Source of the DNA: CAUSKK01 sp963532425
GTDB taxonomy: Bacteria; Pseudomonadota; Gammaproteobacteria; Cardiobacteriales; Cardiobacteriaceae
Length of the DNA stretch: 39,487 nt
Direction: 5' to 3'
NCBI GenBank assembly: GCA_963532425.1
Contig: CAUSKK010000019.1
Span: forward strand, 1-39,487
The notes beneath the pieces were generated by a model. That model saw only the letters and a program-made list of their open reading frames with translations, did not search any database and had not been told where the DNA came from. This document shows, one piece after another, positions 32,385-39,487 of the stretch. The translations under genes were made by a program, and so were the position numbers. How positions within the stretch are numbered: position 1 is the stretch's first letter; each line of letters begins with the position of its first letter.

Positions 32385-33712
32385 GCACACCAGCCCGCTT
32401 TCTCCACGGTTCCACCGCCTGGCACGTGGTGTCCATGGCCCTGACCGGCGCCATCGGGCTGGTTACGGTTTTTCTGGTGGATTTCATCGACATCTATTTC
32501 ATCGCCCAGCTCGGCACGGCCAGCGCCACCGCCGGCGTCGGCTTTGCCATGAGCCTGCTCTTCTTCGTACGCTCGGCCGGCCTGGCCCTGAGCATCGCCA
32601 CCGGCATGCTGGTGGCCCGGGCCCTGGGCGCCGGCCACGAGGCCGAGGCGAAGCGCTTCGCCGCCCATGCCACCCTACTGGCCCTGGCCCTGGTCAGCCT
32701 GCTGGCCCTGCTGGTCTGGCACTGGCATGAAGTGCTGCTGCGCTGCCTCGGCGCCGAGGGCGAAGCGCTTCGGTCGGCCGAAACCTTCCTCGGCGTCGTG
32801 CTGAGCACGGCCCCCTGTCTCACCGCCGGCCTCTGCGGCGGCCAGGTGCTGCGGGCACTGGGCCAGGGCTCGCGCTCCATGGTGGTCAGCAGCAGCACGG
32901 CCCTGCTGAACGGCCTGCTCGACCCGCTGCTTATCTTCGGCCTCGGCTGGGGCCTCTTCGGCGCCGCCCTGGCCACGGCCCTGGCCCAGCTGTGCATGGC
33001 CCTGCTCGCCTGGTGGGTGCTGGCGAAGCGCTTCGCCTTCATTGATTTGGGCCGGCTCGGCCATTTCCGCTGGGACGTGCCGGTCATCGCCGGCAGCGCC
33101 ACGCCGGTGCTGCTCACCAATCTGGCCTCGCCGCTGGTGGGGGCCTTCACCGCCCGGGCCATGGCCAGCTTCGGCGACGAGGCCACCGCCGGCTATGTCA
33201 TCATCACCCGCTTCTTCCCGCTGGCGGCGGCGGTGATTCTGGCCCTGTCCGGGGCGGTGGCGCCCATCGTCGGCCAGAATGCCGGGGCGAAGCGCTTCGA
33301 CCGGGTGCGCCTGACCCTGCTCAACGCCCTGTGGTTCAACTGGCTGCTGGCCCTGCTGGTAACCCTGGCCCTCTGGGGGTTTCAGCGGGAAATCGTCGGT
33401 CTCTTCGACGTGGGCGGCACCGGCCGGGAACTGCTGCTCTTCTTCACCTCGGGCCTGTCGCTGCTGCTCGGCTTCGACGGCATGATTTTTTTCACCATCG
33501 CCGCCTTCAATAATCTCGGCCGCCCCTTCCTCGGCACTTTGACCAATTTCGCCCGGATTATCGTCGGCGCCGTGCCCCTTATCCTGCTCGGCCAGTACTT
33601 CCTCGGCGCCCGGGGCGTGCTGCTCGGCTACATGACCCAGAACGTGCTGGTGGCCTGCGTCGCCTACGCGCTGCTGCTACGGCTGGTGCGCCAGCGGGAA
33701 CGGGAACCTTAG
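32381..33712 (+). CDS. MATE-family multidrug/Na+ antiporter
   Basis: 443 residues with about twelve membrane segments in two related halves, the MATE plan (FLVDFIDIYFIAQLGTASA near 30-48, LLNGLLDPLLIFGLGWGLFG near 175-195, LSGAVAPIVGQNAGAKRFDR near 290-309). It should export cationic compounds in exchange for Na+ or H+. The start overlaps the DUF815 stop. The gene contains four exact GAAGCGCTTC copies (32650, 32762, 33025, 33289). Three of them are read as Lys-Arg-Phe, showing that the palindrome is tolerated inside a membrane-protein gene. Confidence 0.92.
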   Translation: MSTPARFLHGSTAWHVVSMALTGAIGLVTVFLVDFIDIYFIAQLGTASATAGVGFAMSLLFFVRSAGLALSIATGMLVARALGAGHEAEAKRFAAHATLLALALVSLLALLVWHWHEVLLRCLGAEGEALRSAETFLGVVLSTAPCLTAGLCGGQVLRALGQGSRSMVVSSSTALLNGLLDPLLIFGLGWGLFGAALATALAQLCMALLAWWVLAKRFAFIDLGRLGHFRWDVPVIAGSATPVLLTNLASPLVGAFTARAMASFGDEATAGYVIITRFFPLAAAVILALSGAVAPIVGQNAGAKRFDRVRLTLLNALWFNWLLALLVTLALWGFQREIVGLFDVGGTGRELLLFFTSGLSLLLGFDGMIFFTIAAFNNLGRPFLGTLTNFARIIVGAVPLILLGQYFLGARGVLLGYMTQNVLVACVAYALLLRLVRQREREP

Positions 33713-33720
33713 GAATCGCC

Positions 33721-34191
33721 ATGTTTCATGTCGTGCTTTATCAGCCGAGCATTCCCCAGAACACCGGCAATATCATTCGCCTCTGCGCTAACACCGGCGC
33801 CACCCTCCATCTGATTCACCCGCTGGCCTTCGGCTGGGACGACCGCCAGCTGAAGCGGGCCGGCCTCGACTACCACGAGTTCGCCCGCGTCCAGCACCAC
33901 GACCACTGGGCCGCCTGGCAGCAAGCCCAGCCGGAAAGCCGAGTCTGGGCCCTGACCACCCGGGGCGAACACAGTGTTTTCAGCGCCGCCTTCCGCCCCG
34001 GCGACGCCCTGCTTTTCGGCAACGAAAGCCGGGGTTTGCCGCCGGAAATCCACGGCCAGCTGGCGCCAGCACAGAAATTGCGTCTCCCCATGCAGGCCGC
34101 GTCGCGCAGTCTGAATCTGGCCAACACCGTGGCCGTGGTTCTCTATGAGGCGCTGCGGCAGAACATTAATTCGGAGAGTTTGAACCTATGA
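33721..34191 (+). CDS. trmL: tRNA (cytidine/uridine-34 2'-O)-methyltransferase TrmL
   Basis: 156 residues, the length of E. coli TrmL (157). It is a SPOUT methyltransferase with the family segments YQPSIPQNTGNIIRLCANTG at 8-27, LLFGNESRGLPPEI near 99-112 and LRLPMQAASRSLNLANTVAVV near 121-141; the last forms the trefoil knot that binds S-adenosylmethionine. It methylates the wobble ribose of leucine tRNAs. The gene starts eight bases after the MATE stop and its own stop overlaps the next ATG. Confidence 0.95.
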   Translation: MFHVVLYQPSIPQNTGNIIRLCANTGATLHLIHPLAFGWDDRQLKRAGLDYHEFARVQHHDHWAAWQQAQPESRVWALTTRGEHSVFSAAFRPGDALLFGNESRGLPPEIHGQLAPAQKLRLPMQAASRSLNLANTVAVVLYEALRQNINSESLNL

Positions 34192-34838
34192 AAATTATCC
34201 TGGTCTTCTTGAACGGCGACTTTCACGCGCCCACCTTCAACGCCCAGCAGGCCGATTTCATCATCGCCGCCGACGGGGGCATTCGCCACGCCCACGCCCT
34301 CGGCTGCCGCGTCGATTTGTGGCTGGGCGATTTCGACAGCAGCAGCTTCTACAACAGCAAATACACCCATATGAAAATCACCGAGAAGAAGCGCTTCCCG
34401 GAGAACAAGGACATGACCGACTGGGAAATCGTGCTGGAGGAAATTCTGCTGCGCTTCGGCGAAAAGGACGTGCTGCTGGCCGTGGTCGGCGCCACCGGCG
34501 AGGAGACCGACCATGCCTTCGCCAATCTGTGGGTGCTGGGCAACTACCCGTTCAAGGCCATCGTCGCCGGCAAAAACCAGACGGTGATTTATGCGCCGGC
34601 GCCGTTCCGGCTGGCCTTCCGCGCCAAGCCCGACGATGTGTTCAGCCTCATCGCCTACGAGGACATGCGCGTAACCGCCAGCGGCCTGAAGTGGCCCATG
34701 GACGAGAAGCTGGTGGAACGCTACAGCGCCGCCGCCTGCCGCAATCTGGTTAGCGAGGGCGAGGTGCAGATTATGGCCACCGAGGGCCGGGGCCTGATGT
34801 TTATGCCCCGCGCCGCCCAGATTATGGGCATCGAGTAG
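34188..34838 (+). CDS. thiamine pyrophosphokinase
   Basis: 216 residues. IIAADGGIRHAHALGC followed by DLWLGDFDSSS near 25-55 is the nucleotide- and metal-binding core of thiamine pyrophosphokinase. VVGATGEETDHAFANLWVL near 103-121 is the thiamine-binding counterpart, and the C-terminal beta domain holds the GLKWPM segment. It transfers pyrophosphate from ATP to thiamine in the cytoplasm. The ATG overlaps the trmL stop. A GAAGCGCTTC at 34388 is read as Lys-Arg-Phe. A terminator follows. Confidence 0.92.
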   Translation: MKIILVFLNGDFHAPTFNAQQADFIIAADGGIRHAHALGCRVDLWLGDFDSSSFYNSKYTHMKITEKKRFPENKDMTDWEIVLEEILLRFGEKDVLLAVVGATGEETDHAFANLWVLGNYPFKAIVAGKNQTVIYAPAPFRLAFRAKPDDVFSLIAYEDMRVTASGLKWPMDEKLVERYSAAACRNLVSEGEVQIMATEGRGLMFMPRAAQIMGIE

Positions 34839-34859
34839 CGCCCCGCTGTCCCAATAGAG

Positions 34860-34882
34860 AAGCCCCCAAGTGGGGGCTTTTC
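34860..34882 (+). terminator. intrinsic terminator of the DUF815-MATE-trmL-TPK operon
   Basis: AAGCCCCC, loop AAGT and GGGGGCTT run into TTCTATTTC. The A-rich left side (AGAGAAG) allows weaker action for the minus-strand genes. A GAAGCGCTTC copy follows at 34904. Confidence 0.8.
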
Positions 34883-34916
34883 TATTTCTCGGTGCGGCCG
34901 GACGAAGCGCTTCCTC

Positions 34917-35084
34917 TCAGCGGCCAAACAGCGCCGCCACCATTGCCGCCTCCTCCTCGCTGTAGCTGCGGCCGTTGAGCTGGAGGCCAAGCAGATGTTC
35001 GCCGCCGAGGCCCTGGCCGCTGCGGTAGCCCTGCCAGAGGCGGCAGCGTTCGAGATTGGCCGGGGCTTTTTTCGGGTCGTCCAT
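34917..35084 (-). CDS. 55-residue hypothetical protein coupled to a secreted-protein gene
   Basis: The reading frame from the ATG at 35084 to the TGA at 34917-34919 gives 55 residues (MDDPKKAPANLERCRLWQGY..., ending EEEAAMVAALFGR). It has no signal peptide or membrane segment. The AGGAG ribosome site lies in the last codons of the upstream gene, whose stop is only two bases before this ATG, so it is translated with that gene. The tail SYSEEEAAMVAALFGR looks like a small helix. The family is unknown. Confidence 0.65.
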   Translation of the reverse strand: MDDPKKAPANLERCRLWQGYRSGQGLGGEHLLGLQLNGRSYSEEEAAMVAALFGR

Positions 35085-35086
35085 GT

Positions 35087-35896
35087 TCACTCCTGTTTCA
35101 GTTCGGCGGGATAGTGGGCTGGGATTTGATAGCGGCCCGCCGGCTCGTCGTAGTCCAGGCGGAACTTTTCCGCCTTATAGACGCGCTGGCCCAGGCCGGG
35201 CAGGCCGGCGCTGCCGTTGAGGGTCATTTCCAGCGGGTAGAAGCCGGCCACGGCGGGCAAATCACGGCGCACGGCCAGGGTACCGGTCAAATCCAGACAG
35301 CGCGAGGCGTTCAGCTCGACGCTGCTATCACAGCCACCGGCGCCGGCGTCGCTGGTGCCGCTGAGCAGCGTCGTGGTTTTCACCCCGTCGCCCGCGACCC
35401 AGTAGAGGGTTTTGGCGTCCTGGCTCAGGCCGTTCTGGGTGAAATTGCTATCGGCCACCGCCGCCCAGCGTTCCGGGCCAATTTGCAGCCACTCCACCGC
35501 CGTGCTGCCCTTGCCGCTGTTGGCAAAGCTGGCCCCGCCGCCGTGGGCGATTTCCTTCCAGCCGCCGCCGTCCCGGGCGAAGAGCCACAGCTCATCGTAG
35601 CCGCTCAGGGCGGTGGTGGCGTCCAGATTGGCGCCGGAGAGGAAGAGCAGGCGCCGGTCGCCGACGGTTTTGTCGCCGAGCAGCTGTAGGCAGTAACCGG
35701 CCCCGTCGCCGGTGGCGGTGGGCGCGCGGAAATGGCAGGTGGCCGGCGCTTCGGCGAAGGGCTGATTTTTATGGAAGTTGGCCAGGGCCTCGGCATTGGC
35801 CGGATAGGTTTTCTGGAGAAATTCGGTGGCGAAATCGTCGGCCCGGGCCAGGGCAGCGGCCAGAGCCAGCGGCGCTAGCCATAGATGCAAGTTCAT
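35087..35896 (-). CDS. secreted protein of unknown function
   Basis: 269 residues with a signal peptide (MNLHLWLAPLALAAALARA). Four cysteines in the mature part (CHFRAP near 54, YCLQLL near 69, GGCDSS near 189, SRCLDL near 199) could form two disulfides. The chain looks beta-rich, with repeated short strands and many Gly/Asp turns (GYDELWLFARDGGGW, ERWAAVADSNF). AGGAGC precedes the ATG. It is divergent from the lipoprotein gene at 35987 across 90 bases and is followed at two bases by the 55-residue gene. No family is recognised. Confidence 0.7.
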   Translation of the reverse strand: MNLHLWLAPLALAAALARADDFATEFLQKTYPANAEALANFHKNQPFAEAPATCHFRAPTATGDGAGYCLQLLGDKTVGDRRLLFLSGANLDATTALSGYDELWLFARDGGGWKEIAHGGGASFANSGKGSTAVEWLQIGPERWAAVADSNFTQNGLSQDAKTLYWVAGDGVKTTTLLSGTSDAGAGGCDSSVELNASRCLDLTGTLAVRRDLPAVAGFYPLEMTLNGSAGLPGLGQRVYKAEKFRLDYDEPAGRYQIPAHYPAELKQE

Positions 35897-35986
35897 AGGA
35901 AGCTCCTCGGCTTGATAAAAATCGCTATGCTAGCGCCTTTTTGTCCGGCCGGCGTTGGGCTGGCCCGTTTAAACGGAGGAATCCCC

Positions 35987-36676
35987 ATGAAAAAACTATT
36001 GCTACTGCTGCTGCTCGGCGCCTGCTCCCTGCCGAATCTGCCGCCCCGGCAGACGGTGGTCGACAGCCGCCCACCCAAAGATGAACGCCTGGGCACCGCC
36101 TGGGGCGAAACCCTGCCATCGGAGCTGGACACGGCCAGCGGTTTGCGGCGCACCACCGGCACGCCGCTGGAGGAAATTCGTCTGGACTACGGCAGCCGGG
36201 AGCCCCGGGGCGGCCTGACCCTCCGTTCCATTCCCCTGCAGGGGGGCGAGGTGGAACTGCGCGTGCTCAGCGATGACCGGTCCTGGCCCCTGGTTCAGGA
36301 GGGCGACCATTACTATGTGCAGGGCCGCGCCGGCCGGCGCTACCGGCTGCACTATCGCAATAACGGCGACCGCAGCTATGAAATCGTTGCCAGCGTCGAT
36401 GGGCTGAACGTCATCACCGGCCGGGCCGCCCGCCGCCAGGATTCCGGCTATGTGCTGCGGCCCCGGCGGGAATTGACCATCGAAGGGTTCCGCCGCGACC
36501 GCCAGAGCGTCGCTGCCTTCACCTTCAGCCCACCCGGCGACAGCTACGCCGCCCACAGCGACTATGGTTCCATTGCCAACAGCGGCGTCATCGGCACGGT
36601 GATTTATGAGCTGCAGCCGCCGACGCCGGCCAACAGCTTCCCCGGCGATGGCTTTGCGCCGCCGCCGCGCCGGTAG
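35987..36676 (+). CDS. lipoprotein of unknown function with a duplicated 3' end
   Basis: 229 residues from the ATG at 35987, chosen because of the lipoprotein signal MKKLLLLLLLGAC (cysteine 13) and the GGAGG upstream; in-frame codons further upstream have neither. The mature part has a Pro-rich linker and then a beta-rich domain (GGEVELRVLSDDRSWPLV, YYVQGRAGRRYRLHYRNNGD, VAAFTFSPPGDSYAAHSDYG, GVIGTVIYELQP). This resembles the fold of bacterial proteins that end in a short proline-rich tail, but no family is certain. The last 62 codons are repeated directly after the stop in another frame. Confidence 0.75.
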   Translation: MKKLLLLLLLGACSLPNLPPRQTVVDSRPPKDERLGTAWGETLPSELDTASGLRRTTGTPLEEIRLDYGSREPRGGLTLRSIPLQGGEVELRVLSDDRSWPLVQEGDHYYVQGRAGRRYRLHYRNNGDRSYEIVASVDGLNVITGRAARRQDSGYVLRPRRELTIEGFRRDRQSVAAFTFSPPGDSYAAHSDYGSIANSGVIGTVIYELQPPTPANSFPGDGFAPPPRR

Positions 36677-36866
36677 ACGCCGCCGCGACCGCCAGAGCGT
36701 CGCCGCCTTCACCTTCAGCCCGCCCGGCGACAGCTACACCGCCCACAGCGACTATGGTTCCATTGCCAACAGCGGCGTTATCGGCACGGTAATTTATGAG
36801 CTGCAGCCGCCGACGCCGGCCAACAGCTTCCCCGGCGATGGCTTTGCCCCGCCGCCGCGCCGCTAA
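36491..36866 (+). repeat. tandem duplication of the lipoprotein 3' coding end
   Basis: Copy 1 (36491-36676) is the end of the gene and copy 2 (36681-36866) lies after the stop, with a period of 190 bases, i.e. one base more than a multiple of three. Both are 186 bases and end in a stop (TAG, TAA). They differ at eight places. Six are synonymous sense changes, one is a stop-for-stop change and one is Ala to Thr (SYAAHS versus SYTAHS). Copy 2 has no start or signal peptide of its own. Confidence 0.95.
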
Positions 36867-36877
36867 AACCACTTCAG

Positions 36878-36900
36878 GCCACCTTTCCGGTAGCCTTTTT
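36878..36900 (+). terminator. weak intrinsic terminator before the NADAR gene
   Basis: GGCCACC, a short loop and GGTAGCC (one mismatch) are followed by five T. It lies after the second copy of the lipoprotein 3' end, so the duplicate is probably transcribed with the gene. Confidence 0.4.
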
Positions 36901-36966
36901 ATTTCTCGGCCGGCCCTAAACCCAGCGGCCGACGCCCGGGTTAAACTGGCCCTTTTCGGAGGAGCC

Positions 36967-37527
36967 ATGTCTATCCACATCCACGACCTGAACGAACTGC
37001 GCGACGCCGCCCGGGCCGGGGCGGAGCTGCGCTACCTGCCCTTCTGGGGCCACACGCCGAAGCGGCCCGGCGTCGTGGATAAGGCGGTGCTGAGCCAGTG
37101 GTACCCGGCGCCCTTCACCGTCGCCGGCGTCCGTTATCCCACCGCCGAGCACTACATGATGGCAGCCAAGGCCCGGCTCTTCGGCGCCGACGAGCTGGCC
37201 GCCCAGATTCTGGCCAACCCGGAGCCGGGCGCCGCCAAGGCTTTGGGTCGGCAGATTCCCAACTTCGACGAAGCCCGCTGGGCTGCCGCCCGGGAGGACA
37301 TTGTGCTGGCCGGCAGCCGGGGAAAATTCGGGGCCCACGCAGCGCTGCGGACTTTCCTCATGGCCACCGGCACGAAAATTCTCGTCGAGGCCAGCCCGGT
37401 GGATAATCTCTGGGGCGCCGGCCTGGCCCACAACGACCCGCGCCTGGCCCAGCCGGACCAGTGGCCGGGTCTGAATCTGCTCGGCTTCGTGCTGATGCGT
37501 CTGCGGTCGGAATGGGCCGCGTCCTAA
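36967..37527 (+). CDS. NADAR-family protein (YbiA-like N-glycosidase fold)
   Basis: 186 residues from the ATG at 36967, with GGAGGAG four bases upstream; the longer frame runs back into the repeat region. Typical NADAR segments are FWGHTPKRPGVVDK near 26, LSQWYPAPFTV near 42, YPTAEHYMMAAKARLF near 58, ILVEASPVDNLWGAGL near 138 and GLNLLGFVLMRLR near 168. The family acts on ADP-ribose-type or riboflavin-pathway N-glycosides; some members reverse guanine ADP-ribosylation. No partner ADP-ribosyltransferase gene is seen beside it, so it may be a stand-alone housekeeping type. Confidence 0.92.
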   Translation: MSIHIHDLNELRDAARAGAELRYLPFWGHTPKRPGVVDKAVLSQWYPAPFTVAGVRYPTAEHYMMAAKARLFGADELAAQILANPEPGAAKALGRQIPNFDEARWAAAREDIVLAGSRGKFGAHAALRTFLMATGTKILVEASPVDNLWGAGLAHNDPRLAQPDQWPGLNLLGFVLMRLRSEWAAS

Positions 37528-37547
37528 ATATTTATTGGAGGTAAACC

Positions 37548-38510
37548 ATGCGTTTCTATCTGCTTTTCAGTCTGCTGCTGGCCCTGGGGGCCAGCGCTGC
37601 CCCGGCCAGCGACGACGTCCAGCGCTGCGACGCCGCCGCCGGATGGTTCGACCCGCTGCAGCTGCAGGCGGCGACGGTGCCGGCCCGCTACTACCAGGCC
37701 AGTCTGGCCGACCGCAACGCCCTGCACGAGGCCCTGGAACCCTGCCGCCGGGCTTGGGAGGCCAGCGGTGAGCCGCGCTATGCCTATCAGGCCGGCCGGC
37801 TGATTCAAGGTTTTCTCAGCGACGCGGCCCTGCGCCGGAGCAGCCCGGAGCCCACCCTGGACGAGCGCCTGCTGGCGGCCACGGCCCGCGACTATCTGCA
37901 GAAGGCGGCCAAGGCCGGCTATGCCCCGGCCACGGCGGCCCTGCTCTTCTTCTCCACCCGGCCCCAATCGCCGGCGGACTTCGATGAACTGCTGGCCCAG
38001 CATCCGGCCCTGGGCCATGGGGCCCTGGCCAACTGGTACAGCCTGCAGGCCCAGCTGGAACGGGCGCGGGCGCAGAAGAAACACTGGAAGACGTTGGCCC
38101 GGGAACAGTGGCAACTGGCGGCCGAGGCGGAAACGCCGGAACGGGCCTGGTGGCCCCGGGCCCAGCGGCTGGCCCTGGAGGAAGACTTCTTCGGCCTGCG
38201 GGCCCTGTTGAAGGCCCAGCTGGAGAAGGAACCGCACTGCTGGCCGGCGCGGGAACTGCTGTTGGAGCTGTACCACAAGGCAGCCATTGAGACCGAAGCC
38301 CAAACCCTGCTCGAGCCGGTGGCCCAGTGGGCGGCGGCCGGCGACCCGGACGCCCAGGTGTTCCAGCACTATCTCAACGGCCTGCGCCAGCTCAACGGCT
38401 GGGGCGTCCCCGAGGACAAGGCGGCGGCCCTGGTGGAGCTGAAGGCGGCGGCCCGGGGCGGCCACGAGCGGGCGAAAGTCTACCTGAATAGCCGCTATGA
38501 GTCGTGGTGA
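37548..38510 (+). CDS. secreted helical-repeat (Sel1/TPR-like) protein
   Basis: 320 residues with a signal peptide (MRFYLLFSLLLALGASAAPA). The mature protein is almost all alpha-helical with alanine-rich repeats (YLQKAAKAGYAPATAALLFF, YSLQAQLERARAQ, EEDFFGLRALLKAQLEKE). It ends in a recognisable Sel1 repeat (LNGWGVPEDKAAALVELKAAARGG). A role as a periplasmic protein-binding solenoid is likely. GGAGG precedes the ATG. The end overlaps the Thg1-like gene by 14 bases. Confidence 0.8.
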   Translation: MRFYLLFSLLLALGASAAPASDDVQRCDAAAGWFDPLQLQAATVPARYYQASLADRNALHEALEPCRRAWEASGEPRYAYQAGRLIQGFLSDAALRRSSPEPTLDERLLAATARDYLQKAAKAGYAPATAALLFFSTRPQSPADFDELLAQHPALGHGALANWYSLQAQLERARAQKKHWKTLAREQWQLAAEAETPERAWWPRAQRLALEEDFFGLRALLKAQLEKEPHCWPARELLLELYHKAAIETEAQTLLEPVAQWAAAGDPDAQVFQHYLNGLRQLNGWGVPEDKAAALVELKAAARGGHERAKVYLNSRYESW

Positions 38511-39270
38511 GCCGGCCTTGAGCGTGGGTAAATCCTTCTCCGAGCTGGAACGGCGGCTGCGGCCCTATGAGACGGCCTATGATTTCTGCGTGCCGGCCGG
38601 CAATCAGCTGGTGGTGCGGCTGGACGGGCGCGGCTTTACCCGGCTGACCAAGGACGTCTGGCAGTTCCAGGCGCCGCTGGACGAGCGCTGCCGCGATTTG
38701 ATGGCCGCCACCACCGCCCGGCTGATGCAGTGCGGTTTCAACGTGCTCTACGGCTACAGCCAGAGCGACGAAATCTCGCTGCTGCTGCACCCGGACGATG
38801 ACACCTTCGGCCGCAAGACGCGCAAAATCATCAGCGTGCTGGCCGCCGAAGCCAGCGCCACCTTCACCCACGGCCTCGGCAGTCCGGCCACCTTCGACGC
38901 CCGGGTCTGCATTCTGCCCACCGAAGCGCTGGTGCTGGACTATTTCCGCTGGCGCCAGGAGGACGCCCACCGCAACACCCTCAACGGCCACTGTTACTGG
39001 CTGCTGCGGAGCCAGGGGCTGGACGTGCCCACGGCCACGGCCCGGGTGGCGGCTTTGAAACGCAGCGACAAGCACGAGCTGCTGTTCCAGTCCGGTACCA
39101 ATTTCATCGACCTGCCCACCTGGCAGAAGCGCGGCTTCGGCCTCTACTGGCGTCGGGACGAAGGCGCCCGGCCCCAACGCCAGCTCCATACCGACTGGGA
39201 AATCCCCTTTGCCGCCGACTACGACGCCTTCCTCCGGCGGCTGCTGCGCCAGAAGATACTGGCGGCCTGA
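38497..39270 (+). CDS. Thg1-like tRNA 3'-5' nucleotidyltransferase
   Basis: 257 residues. VVRLDGRGFTRLTKDVW near 38-54 and YGYSQSDEISLLL near 86-98 hold the metal-binding acidic residues of the Thg1 palm domain, and KIISVLAAEASATFT and DARVCILPTEALVLDYFRWRQEDAHRN follow in family order. Bacterial Thg1-like proteins add nucleotides to 5' ends in the 3'-5' direction to repair truncated tRNAs, rather than adding G-1 to tRNA-His as in eukaryotes. The ATG at 38497 overlaps the previous gene; a GTG at 38524 is an alternative that gives the more usual N-terminus. Confidence 0.93.
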   Translation: MSRGEPALSVGKSFSELERRLRPYETAYDFCVPAGNQLVVRLDGRGFTRLTKDVWQFQAPLDERCRDLMAATTARLMQCGFNVLYGYSQSDEISLLLHPDDDTFGRKTRKIISVLAAEASATFTHGLGSPATFDARVCILPTEALVLDYFRWRQEDAHRNTLNGHCYWLLRSQGLDVPTATARVAALKRSDKHELLFQSGTNFIDLPTWQKRGFGLYWRRDEGARPQRQLHTDWEIPFAADYDAFLRRLLRQKILAA

Positions 39271-39298
39271 GGGGCGCGCTGCTGCCCTTGGCCACCCC

Positions 39299-39487
39299 GA
39301 AGCGCTTCGTTCCAGAACCTGAAGGGTTGAGGCGAAGCGCTCCCCTTTCTGAAAATCACCACCGGCCTAAAACCGAAGCGCTTCGGTCCGAGCACCGAAT
39401 CAATATCCGTTTCTTCCGTTGCCGCTGAGTGAAGCGCTTCGTTCTGGAAACCCGCAAAAATTGGAAACACTGCCACCGACCGAAGCG
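39299..39487. repeat. palindrome array 4 (start of a further GAAGCGCTTC array)
   Basis: Exact copies start at 39299, 39375 and 39431, with a one-mismatch form at 39333. GAAGCG at the very last bases shows that the array continues outside the window. Steps are 34, 42 and 56. Confidence 0.85.

Noticed and set aside
1597..39487. GAAGCGCTTC as a known Neisseriaceae DUS or Pasteurellaceae uptake sequence
   Set aside because: The known forms (GCCGTCTGAA types and AAGTGCGGT or ACAAGCGGT) do not match. An uptake role for the new sequence stays possible but is not shown.
1..39487. tRNA or rRNA genes
   Set aside because: I saw no cloverleaf arms with a TTCGAAT-type T-loop or ribosomal segments. A dedicated tRNA scan would settle this.

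Overview
The window (39,487 bases) is high-GC chromosomal DNA from a Gram-negative proteobacterium, gamma or beta. Signs are Sec signal peptides and lipoboxes on many small genes, a TbpB-type surface lipoprotein, GrxB, TrmL, a Thg1-like protein and a complete narK-narGHJI nitrate respiration locus. I cannot name the genus; a mucosal, host-associated lineage fits the surface lipoproteins, but that is inference.

Layout. 1-876 (minus): first 292 codons of a type I-C-like cas3, AT-richer than its surroundings, open at the left edge. 1005-1554: decayed secreted cyclophilin. 2044-4685 (plus): EamA transporter, glutaredoxin 2, cysteine desulfurase. 4710-5354: OmpA-type lipoprotein whose last codons are repeated three more times after its stop. 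5700-6830: large palindrome array. 6887-7089: tiny broken gene. 7157-8437 (minus): NDH-2. 8582-10687: prolyl oligopeptidase. 10725-12464: secreted protein, then a divergent, overlapping operon of three unknown genes. 12514-13305: TbpB-like lipoprotein. 13472-16364 (minus): two Sel1 lipoproteins and a caspase-Sel1 protein. 16531-17747: small membrane protein and class A acid phosphatase. 18363-28509 (plus): Crp/Fnr regulator with an unusual cysteine-rich tail, narK, narG, narH, narJ, narI and a parvulin, joined by ATGA-type overlaps from narG onward. 28583-30218: membrane protein and secreted protein, followed by an AT-rich palindromic island and the second large palindrome array (30368-31610). 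31668-34838 (plus): DUF815 ATPase, MATE exporter, trmL, thiamine pyrophosphokinase. 34917-35896 (minus): secreted protein plus a 55-residue coupled gene. 35987-36866: lipoprotein gene followed by a second copy of its own 3' end. 36967-39270 (plus): NADAR protein, Sel1-like secreted protein, Thg1-like protein. 39299-39487: start of another palindrome array.

The most striking feature is the 10-base perfect palindrome GAAGCGCTTC. I count roughly 70 exact copies by eye plus many one-mismatch variants, in intergenic arrays and also inside genes. In the arrays the spacing is not random: steps of about 18, 28 and 32-33 bases recur, and one stretch alternates 28 and 32 to give a 60-base period. It is not a CRISPR and resembles in concept the highly iterated palindromes (HIP1) of cyanobacteria or uptake sequences.

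A second signal is found at two unrelated lipoprotein genes (4710 and 35987). Each is followed by tandem copies of its own 3' coding end, shifted by +1 frame, that differ from the parent almost only at synonymous positions. In the OmpA case the copies carry a REP-like hairpin and form a two-level repeat.

The nar locus reads as one functional unit. The Crp/Fnr regulator lies just upstream, an FNR-type box overlaps its stop codon in front of narK, and NarK supplies nitrate to the NarGHI enzyme assembled with NarJ. NDH-2 could feed quinol to it.
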